Shown piece after piece: positions 1 through 10,532 of a stretch of 64,000 nucleotides of DNA. A program made the position numbers and the translations under genes. The stretch covers positions 1,702,501 through 1,766,500 of the forward strand of contig NZ_CP019344.1 in NCBI RefSeq assembly GCF_002117125.1. The letters run 5' to 3'. Positions within the stretch are counted from its first letter, which is position 1; each line of letters starts with the position of its first letter. The notes below the pieces were generated by a model. The model did not search any database. It had not been told where the DNA came from and saw nothing but the letters and a program-made list of their open reading frames with translations. This DNA is from Nonlabens spongiae (GTDB lineage: Bacteria; Bacteroidota; Bacteroidia; Flavobacteriales; Flavobacteriaceae).

Positions 1-223
1 TTTTGCTTGTAATGTCCGGGTCATACATGACAACGATATCATATATGACGCCCTTCTTGTATCTCTACAAATTGTTTCTTATTGTCCCGGATACGTAAAC
101 GTATCCGAAACGCTCGTTTTGATCTTTTCAGTATGTCAAAGAACTTTTTTTCAATTAAGAATTCATGTTTATGAATCTAGAATTGAAACGATCCAACTAC
201 GCACAAGGCTTCGTCGGACATAG

Positions 224-297
224 TGGAGAATATCGGAGTCGAACCGATGACCTCCTGCGTGCAAGGCAGGCGCTCTAGCCAGCTGAGCTAATTCCCC
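224..297 (-). tRNA. tRNA-Ala (TGC)
   Basis: Read on the minus strand it folds as a cloverleaf with acceptor stem GGGGAAT/ATTCTCC, D-arm AGCTCAGCTGG, anticodon TGC and T-arm GGTTCGACTCC. No CCA is encoded. It sits in the 16S-23S spacer of a rRNA operon, after tRNA-Ile in the direction of transcription, which is the classical Ile-Ala spacer order. Confidence 0.97.
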
Positions 298-303
298 ATT
301 TTT

Positions 304-334
304 TAGTTATGAGTTATTAGTTATGAGTTATGAG
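304..334. repeat. short degenerate AGTTATGAG repeat in the rRNA spacer
   Basis: AGTTATGAG-like units occur three times in 31 bases just beside tRNA-Ala. It resembles the simple heptamer repeats seen elsewhere in the window (26837-26923). No function is implied. Confidence 0.5.
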
Positions 335-405
335 TATACCCTACCCTTAACCTACCCAACTTCTAAAATTTCCTTTATTCTATAAATGAACATTATGCGA
401 TTTAG

Positions 406-419
406 GCTTTCGCGAAAGC
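406..419. repeat. palindrome GCTTTCGCGAAAGC, copy 1 (rRNA spacer)
   Basis: A perfect 14-bp palindrome between tRNA-Ile and tRNA-Ala, 9 bases past the 3' end of tRNA-Ile. In the precursor RNA it could form a 5-bp stem with a CGCG loop, next to a site that must be processed. Confidence 0.9.
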
Positions 420-428
420 GTAAAACAG

Positions 429-502
429 TAGTCTCGGGCAGACTCGAACTGCCGACCTCTACATTATCAGTGTAGCGCTCTAACCAGCTGAGCTACGAGA
501 CT
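429..502 (-). tRNA. tRNA-Ile (GAT)
   Basis: The minus strand reads as a cloverleaf with acceptor AGTCTCG/CGAGACT, D-arm TAGCTCAGCTGG, anticodon GAT in the loop CTGATAATG, and T-arm GCAGTTCGAGTCTGC. No CCA is encoded. It is the first tRNA after the 16S gene in the spacer. Confidence 0.97.
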
Positions 503-647
503 CTATGTGGACCACCCGTGGCGGACCCAAGATCTTAATTGACAGCGCCTCCTTAATCGAAAGCTTTTAAAATAAACACGCCGATCGGGCGTCGCGGAAA
601 AGGCAATGGAATCCCTCTCTACTTGGTTCCGTTATTTCAGGAACTCC

Positions 648-2175
<1,528 letters not shown>

Positions 2176-3024
2176 GATGTCTCTTTTGTTTTAACAATGA
2201 GATCTGTTGTACAGGATCCCACTACCTCCTCAAATGACGACAACCCGATCGACATATCGTGTCTATTCTATATACTTTCTTTATTATTGCTGTTCTTACC
2301 TTGAAGATTTCCCTGCCTATATATCTAGGACGGGAATCCTCAGAACTGTGCTGTCAACCAATATCTCAATGAACCTCTACCGGAACTTGTAAAACCAGAA
2401 TCAAAAAGGACAAAATTCAATTTGTTTTCCCTTGTGATATTCCAGCCTTCCAGTGAACTTCTGCCTCGTAAAACATATCGTTGTTTCGCTAAGCGGGTGC
2501 AAATATACAGACACTATTTCTTTCCAACCAAAACTTTTTGCAAAATAATTATAGGTTTTTTTGACTTCTTTAGCCACCCCTCTAAAAACCAAATGCTTAG
2601 ACCACAAAAAAAAGCGAACTTTTTTTGACTCCAACCCCCATTACTTCAAAACAACCCTCCAAAAGCTTCTACAGCCTTGATGGACCAAAAATCAGGGCTC
2701 GATAGAATATCTGCCATTAGGCGCGGAACCCATAAGCCAGCTTAGTAGACTTGAATCAATCTCAAGGTTGCGATATCTAGAACCTGAATTGGGGTTTCAT
2801 ATTCATCAAAGCCTTATACAAAGTTTACTCGGTCTAAAGACCAGGCGTGAAATTGAAGCTACTTGACTTTACTATACTTTGATGGACTATCGCTTTGCAA
2901 AGCGTATATTTATAGGGGAGCTAGACTCAAAGATTAAAACAGATGAGGCTTTGAAGAATCACTTCACCATGTCAATTTACCTCAGAAGTATTAATGATAA
3001 CATCCAAGAAATCATTTTATGGGA
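2176..3024. other. rRNA leader and intergenic stretch without genes
   Basis: About 850 bases between the 16S gene and the MATE gene. The first 325 are the transcribed leader of the rRNA operon up to the promoter near 2500-2527. From about 2640 to 3024 I see no convincing gene. There is a variant palindrome CGCTTTGCAAAGCG at 2891-2904, which looks like a relative of the abundant CGCTTTCGCGAAAGCG repeat with an altered centre. An open frame at 2401-2634 overlaps the promoter and is taken as chance. Confidence 0.7.
2500..2527 (-). promoter_or_regulatory. promoter of the rRNA operon
   Basis: On the minus strand the sequence has TTGG, 16 bases, then TATATTTG followed by CACCCGC. This fits the Bacteroidota vegetative promoter (TTG near -33, TAnnTTTG near -7). 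It lies about 325 bases upstream of the mature 16S 5' end, with an A/T-rich run just upstream that could act as an UP-like element. Confidence 0.75.
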
Positions 3025-4359
3025 TCAGTTTAGCTTATTGCTGAGCAGGTATCTATAACGTAAGTACATCATCACGCTTGAAGCGGTTAGTCCCGCGCAC
3101 AGTCCAATCCATATTCCTGATAAAGCCAGATCAGTTTTCAAACCTAAATAGTAAGATACCGGCAAACCGAGAAGTCCATAAGACACCATACAAATCATAC
3201 TAGGCACCCAAACATCTTGTAGACCTCTTAGCGCACCTAGTATTACAACTTGAAATCCATCTGAAATTTGAAACAGGGCCGCAATCAACAGAGCAGACGC
3301 CGCAAGTTGAATAACGCTAACTTCTTTAATATATAAGAGTGGCAATAGATCGTTCAGCAAAACAAAAAGTGTTGCGAACAAGATCTCCAGTACCAGCGTC
3401 ATCAAGAATATAGAACGAGCGATGCGCTTGAGATCGATATAATTCTTCAATCCTACTTGATTTGAGACTCTAATGGTTGCCACCACACTTAACCCTACTC
3501 CAAACATGAATGTTATTGCAGACAAGTTCAATGCTATCTGATTTGCCGCTTGATACTCTGTTCCTAATTTACCTGAGAGAATTATCGCCGCAGTAAACAA
3601 TGACACTTCAAAGAACATTTGCATGGCGGTGGGGAAACCGATATTCAACAACTTAAGTACCGATCGTTTTGAGAACTTGATCGACTTATCGAAGAATTTT
3701 TTGAGTTCTCGCTTTCGCGAAAGCGTAAGATAAATAAACAGAAACATCAAAACTCTTGATGCAAGTGTGCCAATAGCGGCCCCTTCTACCTCAAGCCTTG
3801 GAAAACCCCATTTACCGTATATTAAAAAGTAATTGAGTAATACGTTAACCGCATTTGCACCAATTGCCGCATACATAGGAATAGTGGTGATGGAAAGACC
3901 GTCTGAAAATTGCTTGAGACCTTGAAAAAGCATTAAAGGTATCAATGAAAGAGCCACCCATCGCATATAGGGTATTGCCAGTTTTACAACTTCTGGCGGT
4001 TGATCCATATGGTGTAGGATAGGTTCTGCCAAAAAGAGCAATCCAGAAAGTATCATACCTAGAACTACGCAAAGCAAAAAGCCGTTATCCAAGTAAGATC
4101 GGGTTTTATCTAGAGTCCCATTTGAATGAGTTTCTGCAACTAGTGGTGTTATGGCAAAGGAAAATCCTATACCGATGGACATAGCTACAAAAACAAGGGT
4201 ATTGCCCAGTGAAACTGCAGCGAGCTGAGCTGCACCCAACTTTCCCACCATAATGTTATCAGCAAGTGCTACAATTAAATGAGCAATCTGACCCAAGACT
4301 ATCGGGTAGGCTAATTTTACGTTTGTGGGTAATTCTCTTGTATAATCTGAAAGTCTCAT
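3025..4359 (-). CDS. MATE family efflux transporter (NorM-like)
   Basis: The 444-residue integral membrane protein has about 12 hydrophobic segments in the two-bundle arrangement of MATE proteins. The N-terminal stretch PIVLGQIAHLIVALADNIMVGKLG matches the first helices of NorM-type exporters, including the conserved D-x-x-MVG. The family exports cationic drugs and metabolites in exchange for Na+ or H+; the substrate here cannot be read. Length is typical (430-460). It is monocistronic or leads the block that continues leftward to nothing. A copy of the GCTTTCGCGAAAGC palindrome lies inside the gene at 3711-3724 and encodes LSRKR in the loop after the central helices. Confidence 0.92.
   Translation of the reverse strand: MRLSDYTRELPTNVKLAYPIVLGQIAHLIVALADNIMVGKLGAAQLAAVSLGNTLVFVAMSIGIGFSFAITPLVAETHSNGTLDKTRSYLDNGFLLCVVLGMILSGLLFLAEPILHHMDQPPEVVKLAIPYMRWVALSLIPLMLFQGLKQFSDGLSITTIPMYAAIGANAVNVLLNYFLIYGKWGFPRLEVEGAAIGTLASRVLMFLFIYLTLSRKRELKKFFDKSIKFSKRSVLKLLNIGFPTAMQMFFEVSLFTAAIILSGKLGTEYQAANQIALNLSAITFMFGVGLSVVATIRVSNQVGLKNYIDLKRIARSIFLMTLVLEILFATLFVLLNDLLPLLYIKEVSVIQLAASALLIAALFQISDGFQVVILGALRGLQDVWVPSMICMVSYGLLGLPVSYYLGLKTDLALSGIWIGLCAGLTASSVMMYLRYRYLLSNKLN
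3711..3724. repeat. palindrome copy 2 (inside MATE gene)
   Basis: GCTTTCGCGAAAGC in the frame that yields Leu-Ser-Arg-Lys-Arg, placed in a cytoplasmic, positively charged loop where such residues are tolerated. Confidence 0.9.
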
Positions 4360-4411
4360 CTAGCAACTTAAGCCGACGAAATTAGTGGGATTTTCAGGAA
4401 AAAAAGATCAA

Positions 4412-5281
4412 TTATTCAGAATTGAGCTGGTCTTTGTAAAGCTGAAGGTTATTTTGTTCAAGCTCTGAAAGTTCTGGAAAATCGATATCCTTATATTTAT
4501 TTAGTTCTTCCAATAAAATCCTAGCGACTATAAGTCTTGCCATAGGCTTATCATCTGCTGGGATGATGTACCAGGGCGCTTCTGAGTTATGAGTATGTTT
4601 TATTGCTTCTTGATAACAGTACTGATATTTATCCCACAGCTTTCTTTCCGCAAGATCTCCTGGTGAGAATTTCCAATTTTTTTCAGGTTTGCGCAAACGA
4701 CGTAACAGACGATTCTTTTGCTCGCCCTTGCTTAAATGGAGAAAAAACTTAAAGACAATTGTACCGTTCTGAACAAGTTCCGTCTCAAAATTATTGATTT
4801 GATCAAAACGCATGTCCCAAAAGTTTTGATCGACATCATCAACATTATTAATGCCTGGGAGCTTTTCAGCCATCAAATATTCTGGATGAACTCTTGTCAC
4901 CAAAACATTCTCGTAATGGGTACGATTAAAAATACCGAAGGTTCCTTTTTGAGGTAGTTTCACGTAGTGCCTCCACAAATATCCATGACTGCGCTCTAAT
5001 TCTGTAGGAACCTTGAAACTGTGCTGTTCTACACCACGCACATTAAAATCCTTGAACACCTCGCGAACCAAACTATCCTTACCTGCAGTGTCCATTCCTT
5101 GGAAACAAGCGAGTACCGAGTATGTATCATTCGCAAAAAGTTTTTCTTGAAATTTTGCGAGATCTCGACGCACTTGATCTAGTTCAGCTTTTGCTTCAGA
5201 TTTTGAAAGGGTAATGCTGTCACGCGTTGGGATTTGTGATAAATCAACATTTGCAGATGCAAGGTATTTCTTAGTATCCAT
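4412..5281 (-). CDS. ppk2: polyphosphate kinase 2 family phosphotransferase (PPK2, class III-like)
   Basis: The 289-residue protein phosphorylates nucleotides using polyphosphate (AMP and/or ADP for class III). Seen: a Walker A-like loop GMDTAGKDS near residue 62, the lid region RVHPEYL, the conserved FNRTHYENVLVTRVH block typical of PPK2 proteins, and the basic lid motif KGEQKNRLLRRL near residue 185. The length fits single-domain PPK2 (about 270-300). It ends only 3 bases from the start of the next gene on the left strand order (5285), so it is probably co-transcribed with the NtrC-like regulator upstream. Class III assignment is by resemblance to the FNRTHYEDVLV signature and is not certain. 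Confidence 0.92.
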   Translation of the reverse strand: MDTKKYLASANVDLSQIPTRDSITLSKSEAKAELDQVRRDLAKFQEKLFANDTYSVLACFQGMDTAGKDSLVREVFKDFNVRGVEQHSFKVPTELERSHGYLWRHYVKLPQKGTFGIFNRTHYENVLVTRVHPEYLMAEKLPGINNVDDVDQNFWDMRFDQINNFETELVQNGTIVFKFFLHLSKGEQKNRLLRRLRKPEKNWKFSPGDLAERKLWDKYQYCYQEAIKHTHNSEAPWYIIPADDKPMARLIVARILLEELNKYKDIDFPELSELEQNNLQLYKDQLNSE

Positions 5282-5284
5282 AGA

Positions 5285-6451
5285 CTATTGCTTACTAGCA
5301 AAAAGGGTCACATCTTTTTTTGAGATTTCATCTCCCCCTAAAATAATCAACCTTTCTACTACATTACGCAGTTCTCTAATATTACCCGTCCAGTCATACT
5401 CTTTCAAGAGTTTTAGAGAATCTGAAGTGAATTTTTTTGCACCATTGCCTTGTTCTTGCGCTATCTTTTTAGCGAAATGTTCTACCAATAATGGTATATC
5501 ATCTCTGCGATCATTGAGAGAGGGTACATTTATCAAAATGACAGCTAGGCGATGGTATAAGTCCTCACGAAACTTTTTGTCCTCTATTTCTTTCTTTAGA
5601 TCCTTATTAGTCGCAGCGAGAATACGCACATCAACCTTAATGTCCTTGTCGCTACCTACGCGCTGAATTTTATTTTCTTGAAGAGCTCTCAGAACCTTAG
5701 CCTGCGCTTTGAGACTCATGTCTCCTATCTCATCCAAGAAGATCGTACCACCATTTGCGGCTTCAAATTTACCTGCACGATCTTTATTTGCTCCTGTGAA
5801 ACTACCTTTAACATGACCAAAAAGCTCACTTTCAATAAGTTCACCTGGTATTGCTGCACAGTTTACCTCAATAAACGGTGCCTTGCTCCTATTGCTTTTT
5901 TCATGCAGCCAGTGTGCTACAAGTTCTTTACCTGTACCATTACCACCGGTAATGAGTACCCGAGCATCTGTAGGTGCGACTTTTTCAATAATATTCTTAA
6001 TAATGGTAATGAGCTCAGACTCACCTACCATCTCATAATTTTTACTGACTTTCTTCTTGAGCCTGGTGTTCTCTGTCACTAAAGTTTTCCTATCAAGAGC
6101 ATTCCGCACTGTGTTCAACAGGCGATTCAAGTCTGGCGGTTTAGAGATATAATCAAATGCTCCGAGCCTCATGGTATTAACGGCAGTCTCAAGATCACCA
6201 TGTCCAGAAATCATCACAACGGGTGTATCAGGCTTGATTTTTTTAATTGCTTCAAGCACCTCCACGCCGTCCATTTTAGGCATTTTGATATCACAGAGTA
6301 CCAGATCGTAGTCTTTTTCTTTAATCATTTCTATACCGCTGAGGCCGTCCTCAGCTTCAGAAACGTTATAGTTTTTACTTTCTTCGGCTAGAATTTTAAC
6401 CAGAACCCTGCGTATTGCACTTTCATCTTCTATTATGAGTATTTCTGCCAT
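5285..6451 (-). CDS. NtrC-family response regulator with sigma-54 AAA+ domain but no Fis-type HTH
   Basis: The 388-residue protein has a receiver domain at residues 1-120, with phospho-acceptor Asp54 in CDIKMPKMDG and the Lys of YISKP near 104. An AAA+ sigma-54 activator domain follows (about 140-370): Walker A GGNGTGKE, GSFTGA loop (the family consensus is GAFTGA), Walker B GGTIFLDEIGD and the arginine-finger region. Usual NtrC proteins are 440-480 residues because a Fis-like DNA-binding domain follows; this one stops soon after NIRELRN at ...FASKQ. It may therefore act from solution on sigma-54 holoenzyme or as an oligomeric partner. Its start overlaps the stop of the barrel-protein gene by one base. 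Confidence 0.9.
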   Translation of the reverse strand: MAEILIIEDESAIRRVLVKILAEESKNYNVSEAEDGLSGIEMIKEKDYDLVLCDIKMPKMDGVEVLEAIKKIKPDTPVVMISGHGDLETAVNTMRLGAFDYISKPPDLNRLLNTVRNALDRKTLVTENTRLKKKVSKNYEMVGESELITIIKNIIEKVAPTDARVLITGGNGTGKELVAHWLHEKSNRSKAPFIEVNCAAIPGELIESELFGHVKGSFTGANKDRAGKFEAANGGTIFLDEIGDMSLKAQAKVLRALQENKIQRVGSDKDIKVDVRILAATNKDLKKEIEDKKFREDLYHRLAVILINVPSLNDRRDDIPLLVEHFAKKIAQEQGNGAKKFTSDSLKLLKEYDWTGNIRELRNVVERLIILGGDEISKKDVTLFASKQ

Positions 6452-7326
6452 TAAATTTTAAATTTTATACCAGCTCGAGAATAAAACGTATTGGTTTCGT
6501 TAATAATTTTCACATCATCCCCATCTGTGTTACGCAATCTTATCTCATTTAAAAACGTGTAACCAGCATAGACATAGACTGATATGTGCTTGGTAAAATT
6601 GTATTGATAACCTGGTCCTGCCATCGCTGTAGTCATGGATATGTTATCCCCTATCCCTCCATTTGTATCTACATCGTTCTGAATATTTGCATAAAAACCG
6701 TCAAGTCTTGCATATAACTGAACGCTATTTTTATCGTCAAATCTGTATCTAAGATTCATTTTGGGCGCACCTAAGGTAAAACTCCAGTCTTTCTTAAATT
6801 CTCTATAGTAATTCAAATATGGCAATGGAAAGGGTCTTCCTACGGTAGTGCTGTACTGTACACCTACCACGAGTTGCCAGGGCTTCCCTCCATCATCTCG
6901 TTTCTTCTCATTCTTAATAAAATATGCTGATGCTGATACAAAGTAATCATCTTTAACCGGCTTTGCCTCGTCAAAGTCAGAAGCTATCAAAACCCCAGCT
7001 CGGGAACCAAAACGCCAGTTATTCTTCAGCGGTTGTGTATAACCTAGAGCTATCTCGTAGCTTTCGTACCTATCGGTTGAGAATTCTTGGAAACGTTCTG
7101 TGTCACGTATCACCATGTGAACATTCCGATACTCGATAAACGGCACGAAATAAGTCCCTTCCCCTACTTTGAGAGGAATATTTGCAAATGTTCTGAACCT
7201 TCTGAAGCTGTTATCAGATTTTCTCTGCGGGAAATACGTATATTCAGCTCTGAAGAGATCTGTTCCTTGTGCGTCCGCTTTCGCGAAAGCGAGAACTAAA
7301 AATAAAGCTGCAAGAACACTTTTCAT
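6451..7326 (-). CDS. outer-membrane beta-barrel protein (DUF6268-like)
   Basis: The 291-residue protein starts with a signal peptide (SVLAALFLVLAFAKADAQ), followed by alternating aromatic/polar strands and a terminal strand ending in SRAGIKFKI, typical of outer-membrane barrels. The overall pattern resembles the flavobacterial DUF6268 family; function unknown. The c-region of the signal peptide is encoded by a copy of the palindrome (7277-7290, AFAKA). It lies between an MscS channel and the NtrC-like regulator, all on one strand and closely spaced, so an envelope-related operon is possible. Confidence 0.8.
   Translation of the reverse strand: MKSVLAALFLVLAFAKADAQGTDLFRAEYTYFPQRKSDNSFRRFRTFANIPLKVGEGTYFVPFIEYRNVHMVIRDTERFQEFSTDRYESYEIALGYTQPLKNNWRFGSRAGVLIASDFDEAKPVKDDYFVSASAYFIKNEKKRDDGGKPWQLVVGVQYSTTVGRPFPLPYLNYYREFKKDWSFTLGAPKMNLRYRFDDKNSVQLYARLDGFYANIQNDVDTNGGIGDNISMTTAMAGPGYQYNFTKHISVYVYAGYTFLNEIRLRNTDGDDVKIINETNTFYSRAGIKFKI
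7277..7290. repeat. palindrome copy 3 (signal peptide of barrel protein)
   Basis: The repeat encodes Ala-Phe-Ala-Lys-Ala just before the predicted signal peptidase site of the DUF6268-like protein. Confidence 0.9.
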
Positions 7327-7353
7327 ATCAAGAAGTCTTTTGAGCTCAGAAAA

Positions 7354-8205
7354 TCAATTGCGTGTGTCATAAAAATGAACATCCCTTTGTGGGAATGGTA
7401 TTGTGATGTTATTCTCCCTAAATGCCCGGTCTATCGCAAATCGTAGATCACTTTTAATACGTGGATCAGTGAAACTGTCCTCAACGAAAAAATAGACTCC
7501 AAAATCTAGAGAGCTATCCCCAAAGTTATTGAACATCACAAATGGTTCAGGACTATTTAAGATAGCTTTAGACTTGTTTGCACAATCTAAAAGCACTCTC
7601 TCGACCAGTTTTGTGTCACTTCCATAAGCGACGCCTACTTCAACCACTTCTCTAGTTTTAGGGTGGTTTTGTGTATAATTATAAACGGTTTCTGTAAGAA
7701 ATAGATGGTTAGGAATTACAAGAATCTTATCGTCGCGGGTAATGATTCTTGTACTGCGCAGCTTGATCTCAAAAACACGGCCTACTTTACCGTTCATCTC
7801 GATAACGTCATTAACAAGCACTGACTTATCAATAAGAATGGTTACGCCTGCAATAATATCCTTGAACAGATCCTGCAATGCAAAACCAAGACCCACAAAG
7901 AGCACAGCCGATGCCGTGAAGAGCGCCGTAAGATTGACACCGTTAGTACTCAGTACGATTACGATGACAATGATGTAAACGACATAGTTGAAGAACTTAA
8001 AAATGCTGTCAAATTTGCGTTTGTCAGCAATGTCCATTTTTCTCGTGAAAAAGCGTTTTACAAAATTTAGAAATATAGAAGTTAATACGATACCTATGAC
8101 CGCAAGGATTACCATCCAAGTATCAAGATGAAAACCCTCTTCACCTTTTTGACCTATGATTGGGTAGTTCAAAAAATCCTTAATCTCTTGCCAGTTGATA
8201 TCCAT
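7354..8205 (-). CDS. small-conductance mechanosensitive channel (MscS family)
   Basis: The 283-residue protein has an N-terminal helix pair, the pore-lining TM3 region (LFTASAVLFVGLGFALQDLFKDIIAGVTILID) and the beta domain with the MscS signature GKVGRVFEIKLRSTRI. A C-terminal alpha/beta vestibule ends at QRDVHFYD. MscS channels open under membrane tension to release solutes on hypo-osmotic shock. The length equals that of E. coli MscS (286). It sits 7 bases from the ABC permease gene, suggesting shared transcription. Confidence 0.94.
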   Translation of the reverse strand: MDINWQEIKDFLNYPIIGQKGEEGFHLDTWMVILAVIGIVLTSIFLNFVKRFFTRKMDIADKRKFDSIFKFFNYVVYIIVIVIVLSTNGVNLTALFTASAVLFVGLGFALQDLFKDIIAGVTILIDKSVLVNDVIEMNGKVGRVFEIKLRSTRIITRDDKILVIPNHLFLTETVYNYTQNHPKTREVVEVGVAYGSDTKLVERVLLDCANKSKAILNSPEPFVMFNNFGDSSLDFGVYFFVEDSFTDPRIKSDLRFAIDRAFRENNITIPFPQRDVHFYDTRN

Positions 8206-8212
8206 TCCTCTC

Positions 8213-9508
8213 TTAATACTTAAGCCACTTGTAGAGCTCTTTCCAGTTTGTTTTTTTGCCGTACATCAAGATACCTATGCGATAGATTTTTGCAGATATA
8301 AATATCATTAAAAATATAGATCCATAAAGTATAGTCATACTTAACAAAATCTCCCATATGGCAATTTCTCCAAAGGGTATGCGCATCAACATTACTATGG
8401 GAGACGTCAGTGGAATGTATGAGAAAACCACCGCAACCGTTCCATGTGGACTATCCATAACTGAAAAGAATCCTACGTAAATAGCAAGCATCAACGGTAA
8501 AATGACTGGCAACATAAACTGTTGTGTATCTGTCTCGCTATCAACTGCAGCACCGATAGCTGCATAAATAGACGCATAGAGAAAATACCCCCCTATGAAA
8601 TAGATAAAAAAACAAATGATCAATTTAAGTAATGGCAACTGAGCTACGTCGTTAAGTATCAATTCAATTTTAGAAGCATCTTGTGTTGTTGCGATAACAT
8701 CTGCATTTGCGGGAGTCGTAAATGCGTCTACTCCTAAGATCATAGAACCTACAGTTACTAAAATCCCACCCAGGACTACCCAAATAGCAAACTGAGTAAT
8801 TCCAGCAAGGGATGTACCCGTAATTTTTCCCAGCATCAAGTACTTAGGCTTTACACTGCTTACAATGACTTCTATGATTCGATTGGTTTTTTCTTCAATT
8901 ACAGATCGCATCAACATATTGCCGTAGATAATGATAAACATCATTAAGAGGTATCCAGCAGCTCCACCAGTCGCTATCTTTATCCAGCCTGCTTGTTTGC
9001 TGGTTTGTTCTCCACTGAATTTTTGAAGTTTTATATCGTTATCCACCTGAGCATTTGCAATGGCAGTGAGATCAAGACCTTTTGAGAGGTAATTACCTTC
9101 AGTAGCTTTTTTATTGATTTTGTTTTCAATTGCTTCTATAAATCCTGACGATGGCGAGTCATCTGAATAAAAAATAGCTTGATCCAATCCCTGCTGATTG
9201 CCGTTGAGCAATAAAAGACCATAATAATCTGCCTCGCTGCTGGCAGTAACAGCCATGTCCTGAGACATATCTTCTAGAAGTATGTAGTCTGTACGTTCTG
9301 TATCTTCAAAGAGAGCCGCATAATCTTGACCCGTAGAATCTAAAATGGCCACCTTACGCATTTCATCAGAATTAATACTGGTCAACCAACTTATCAATAA
9401 AACAACGCCCACAAAAATCAACGGACTTACAAATGTCATGATCACAAACGTGCGATTACGTACTTTATTGAGATACTCTCTTTTAAGTATAAGCCAAAGT
9501 TTATCCAT
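8213..9508 (-). CDS. ABC-2 type transporter permease (NatB-like)
   Basis: The 431-residue protein has one N-terminal TM helix (residues about 20-43), a large extracytoplasmic domain of about 130 residues, then five or six TM helices from about 178 onward. This is the architecture of ABC-2 permeases such as NatB/YhaP. It contains MRSVIEEKTNRIIEVIVSSVKPKYLMLGKI, the conserved cytoplasmic coupling segment of this family. The gene overlaps the ATPase gene by 8 bases, so the two form one exporter. The substrate is unknown; NatAB homologues extrude Na+ or resist membrane-active compounds. Confidence 0.92.
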   Translation of the reverse strand: MDKLWLILKREYLNKVRNRTFVIMTFVSPLIFVGVVLLISWLTSINSDEMRKVAILDSTGQDYAALFEDTERTDYILLEDMSQDMAVTASSEADYYGLLLLNGNQQGLDQAIFYSDDSPSSGFIEAIENKINKKATEGNYLSKGLDLTAIANAQVDNDIKLQKFSGEQTSKQAGWIKIATGGAAGYLLMMFIIIYGNMLMRSVIEEKTNRIIEVIVSSVKPKYLMLGKITGTSLAGITQFAIWVVLGGILVTVGSMILGVDAFTTPANADVIATTQDASKIELILNDVAQLPLLKLIICFFIYFIGGYFLYASIYAAIGAAVDSETDTQQFMLPVILPLMLAIYVGFFSVMDSPHGTVAVVFSYIPLTSPIVMLMRIPFGEIAIWEILLSMTILYGSIFLMIFISAKIYRIGILMYGKKTNWKELYKWLKY

Positions 9509-10430
9509 GATTGCGTACCGTTTGAATGAAAATATCGTTTACGCTCGGAATAATTTCACTAAAATGAACCAGTTCTCCTAGTGAGGTCAACACATTTAAA
9601 ACTGACGGAAGCGTCACTTCCTCAGGTAACTGTATCGTAAAATCGAGAGTAGAATCTAGTCCTTTGAGCTGGGTAGATTGAGGTTGCAAATCCGTTGGGA
9701 CTTTTTCAAATGTAGATTGAGCATCATTTGTAATGAGTGAAACAGCATAAGATCTGGATCTGAATCTTTGTTTAACCTCATTCAACTTTCCTTCAAGAAC
9801 AAGGTGTGACTTGTTGATCAATGCGATATGGTCACACATTTCCTCAACACTTTCCATGCGGTGCGTTGAGAATATGATGGTTGCTCCCTGATCCCTCAGG
9901 TTGATAATCTCATCTTTTATTAAATCTGCATTAACTGGATCAAAACCTGAAAATGGTTCATCAAAAATCAATAATGATGGCTCATGTAACACCGTTACGA
10001 TGAACTGGATTTTCTGCGCCATACCTTTAGAAAGCTCTTGCAACTTTTTGTTCCACCAGCCTTCAATCCCCAGTCGGTCAAACCAGTATTGCAATCGTGC
10101 TTTTGCCTCGCGCTTAGATAGACCTTTGAGCTGGGCAAGATAAATGCACTGCTCACCTACTTTCATAGTTTTGTAAAGGCCTCTCTCCTCAGGCATGTAC
10201 CCTATATCGGCAATATGTTTGGGATGAAGAGGCTCTCCATTGAGCAGGACTTGACCTTCATCGGGCATGGTAATCTGATTGATGATTCTGATCAGACTGG
10301 TTTTACCAGCGCCATTAGGTCCCAAGAGTCCGAAAATACTTCCCTTGGGAACTTTAAGCGTCACGTCACTAATCGCAGTGTAATCGCCATAAGTTTTTGT
10401 AATGCCTCGCGCCTCGAGTGTATATTCCAT
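9501..10430 (-). CDS. ABC transporter ATP-binding protein (NatA-like)
   Basis: The 309-residue ATPase carries Walker A GLLGPNGAGKTS (residue about 36), Q-loop in GYMPEERGLY, signature LSKGMAQK, Walker B LLIFDEPFSGFDP and the switch His in FSTHRME. A C-terminal extension of about 90 residues is usual in exporters of the DUF4162 type. It pairs with the overlapping permease at 8213-9508 to form an ABC-2 exporter. A run of 100 bases separates it from the next gene upstream, so the promoter is probably directly in front. Confidence 0.94.
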   Translation of the reverse strand: MEYTLEARGITKTYGDYTAISDVTLKVPKGSIFGLLGPNGAGKTSLIRIINQITMPDEGQVLLNGEPLHPKHIADIGYMPEERGLYKTMKVGEQCIYLAQLKGLSKREAKARLQYWFDRLGIEGWWNKKLQELSKGMAQKIQFIVTVLHEPSLLIFDEPFSGFDPVNADLIKDEIINLRDQGATIIFSTHRMESVEEMCDHIALINKSHLVLEGKLNEVKQRFRSRSYAVSLITNDAQSTFEKVPTDLQPQSTQLKGLDSTLDFTIQLPEEVTLPSVLNVLTSLGELVHFSEIIPSVNDIFIQTVRNHG

Positions 10431-10498
10431 TGAAAATTATATCAAATCGGGCTAAAATACCAACTTTATAGGTTTAATCATTACGTATAAAACATCAA

Positions 10499-10522
10499 TT
10501 ACATTTAAGTTCTTAAATGTAA
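10499..10522 (-). terminator. possible terminator after the DUF2911 gene
   Basis: A perfect inverted repeat TTACATTTAA / TTAAATGTAA with a 4-base loop lies just past the stop of the DUF2911 gene. The stem is A/T-rich and the trailing T-run is poor on the minus strand, so this is a tentative call. Confidence 0.4.
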
Positions 10523-10532
10523 AAAAACTACA

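Noticed and set aside
2401..2634. 77-residue frame on the minus strand
   Set aside because: It covers the rRNA promoter and its A/T-rich flank; no family pattern or start context.
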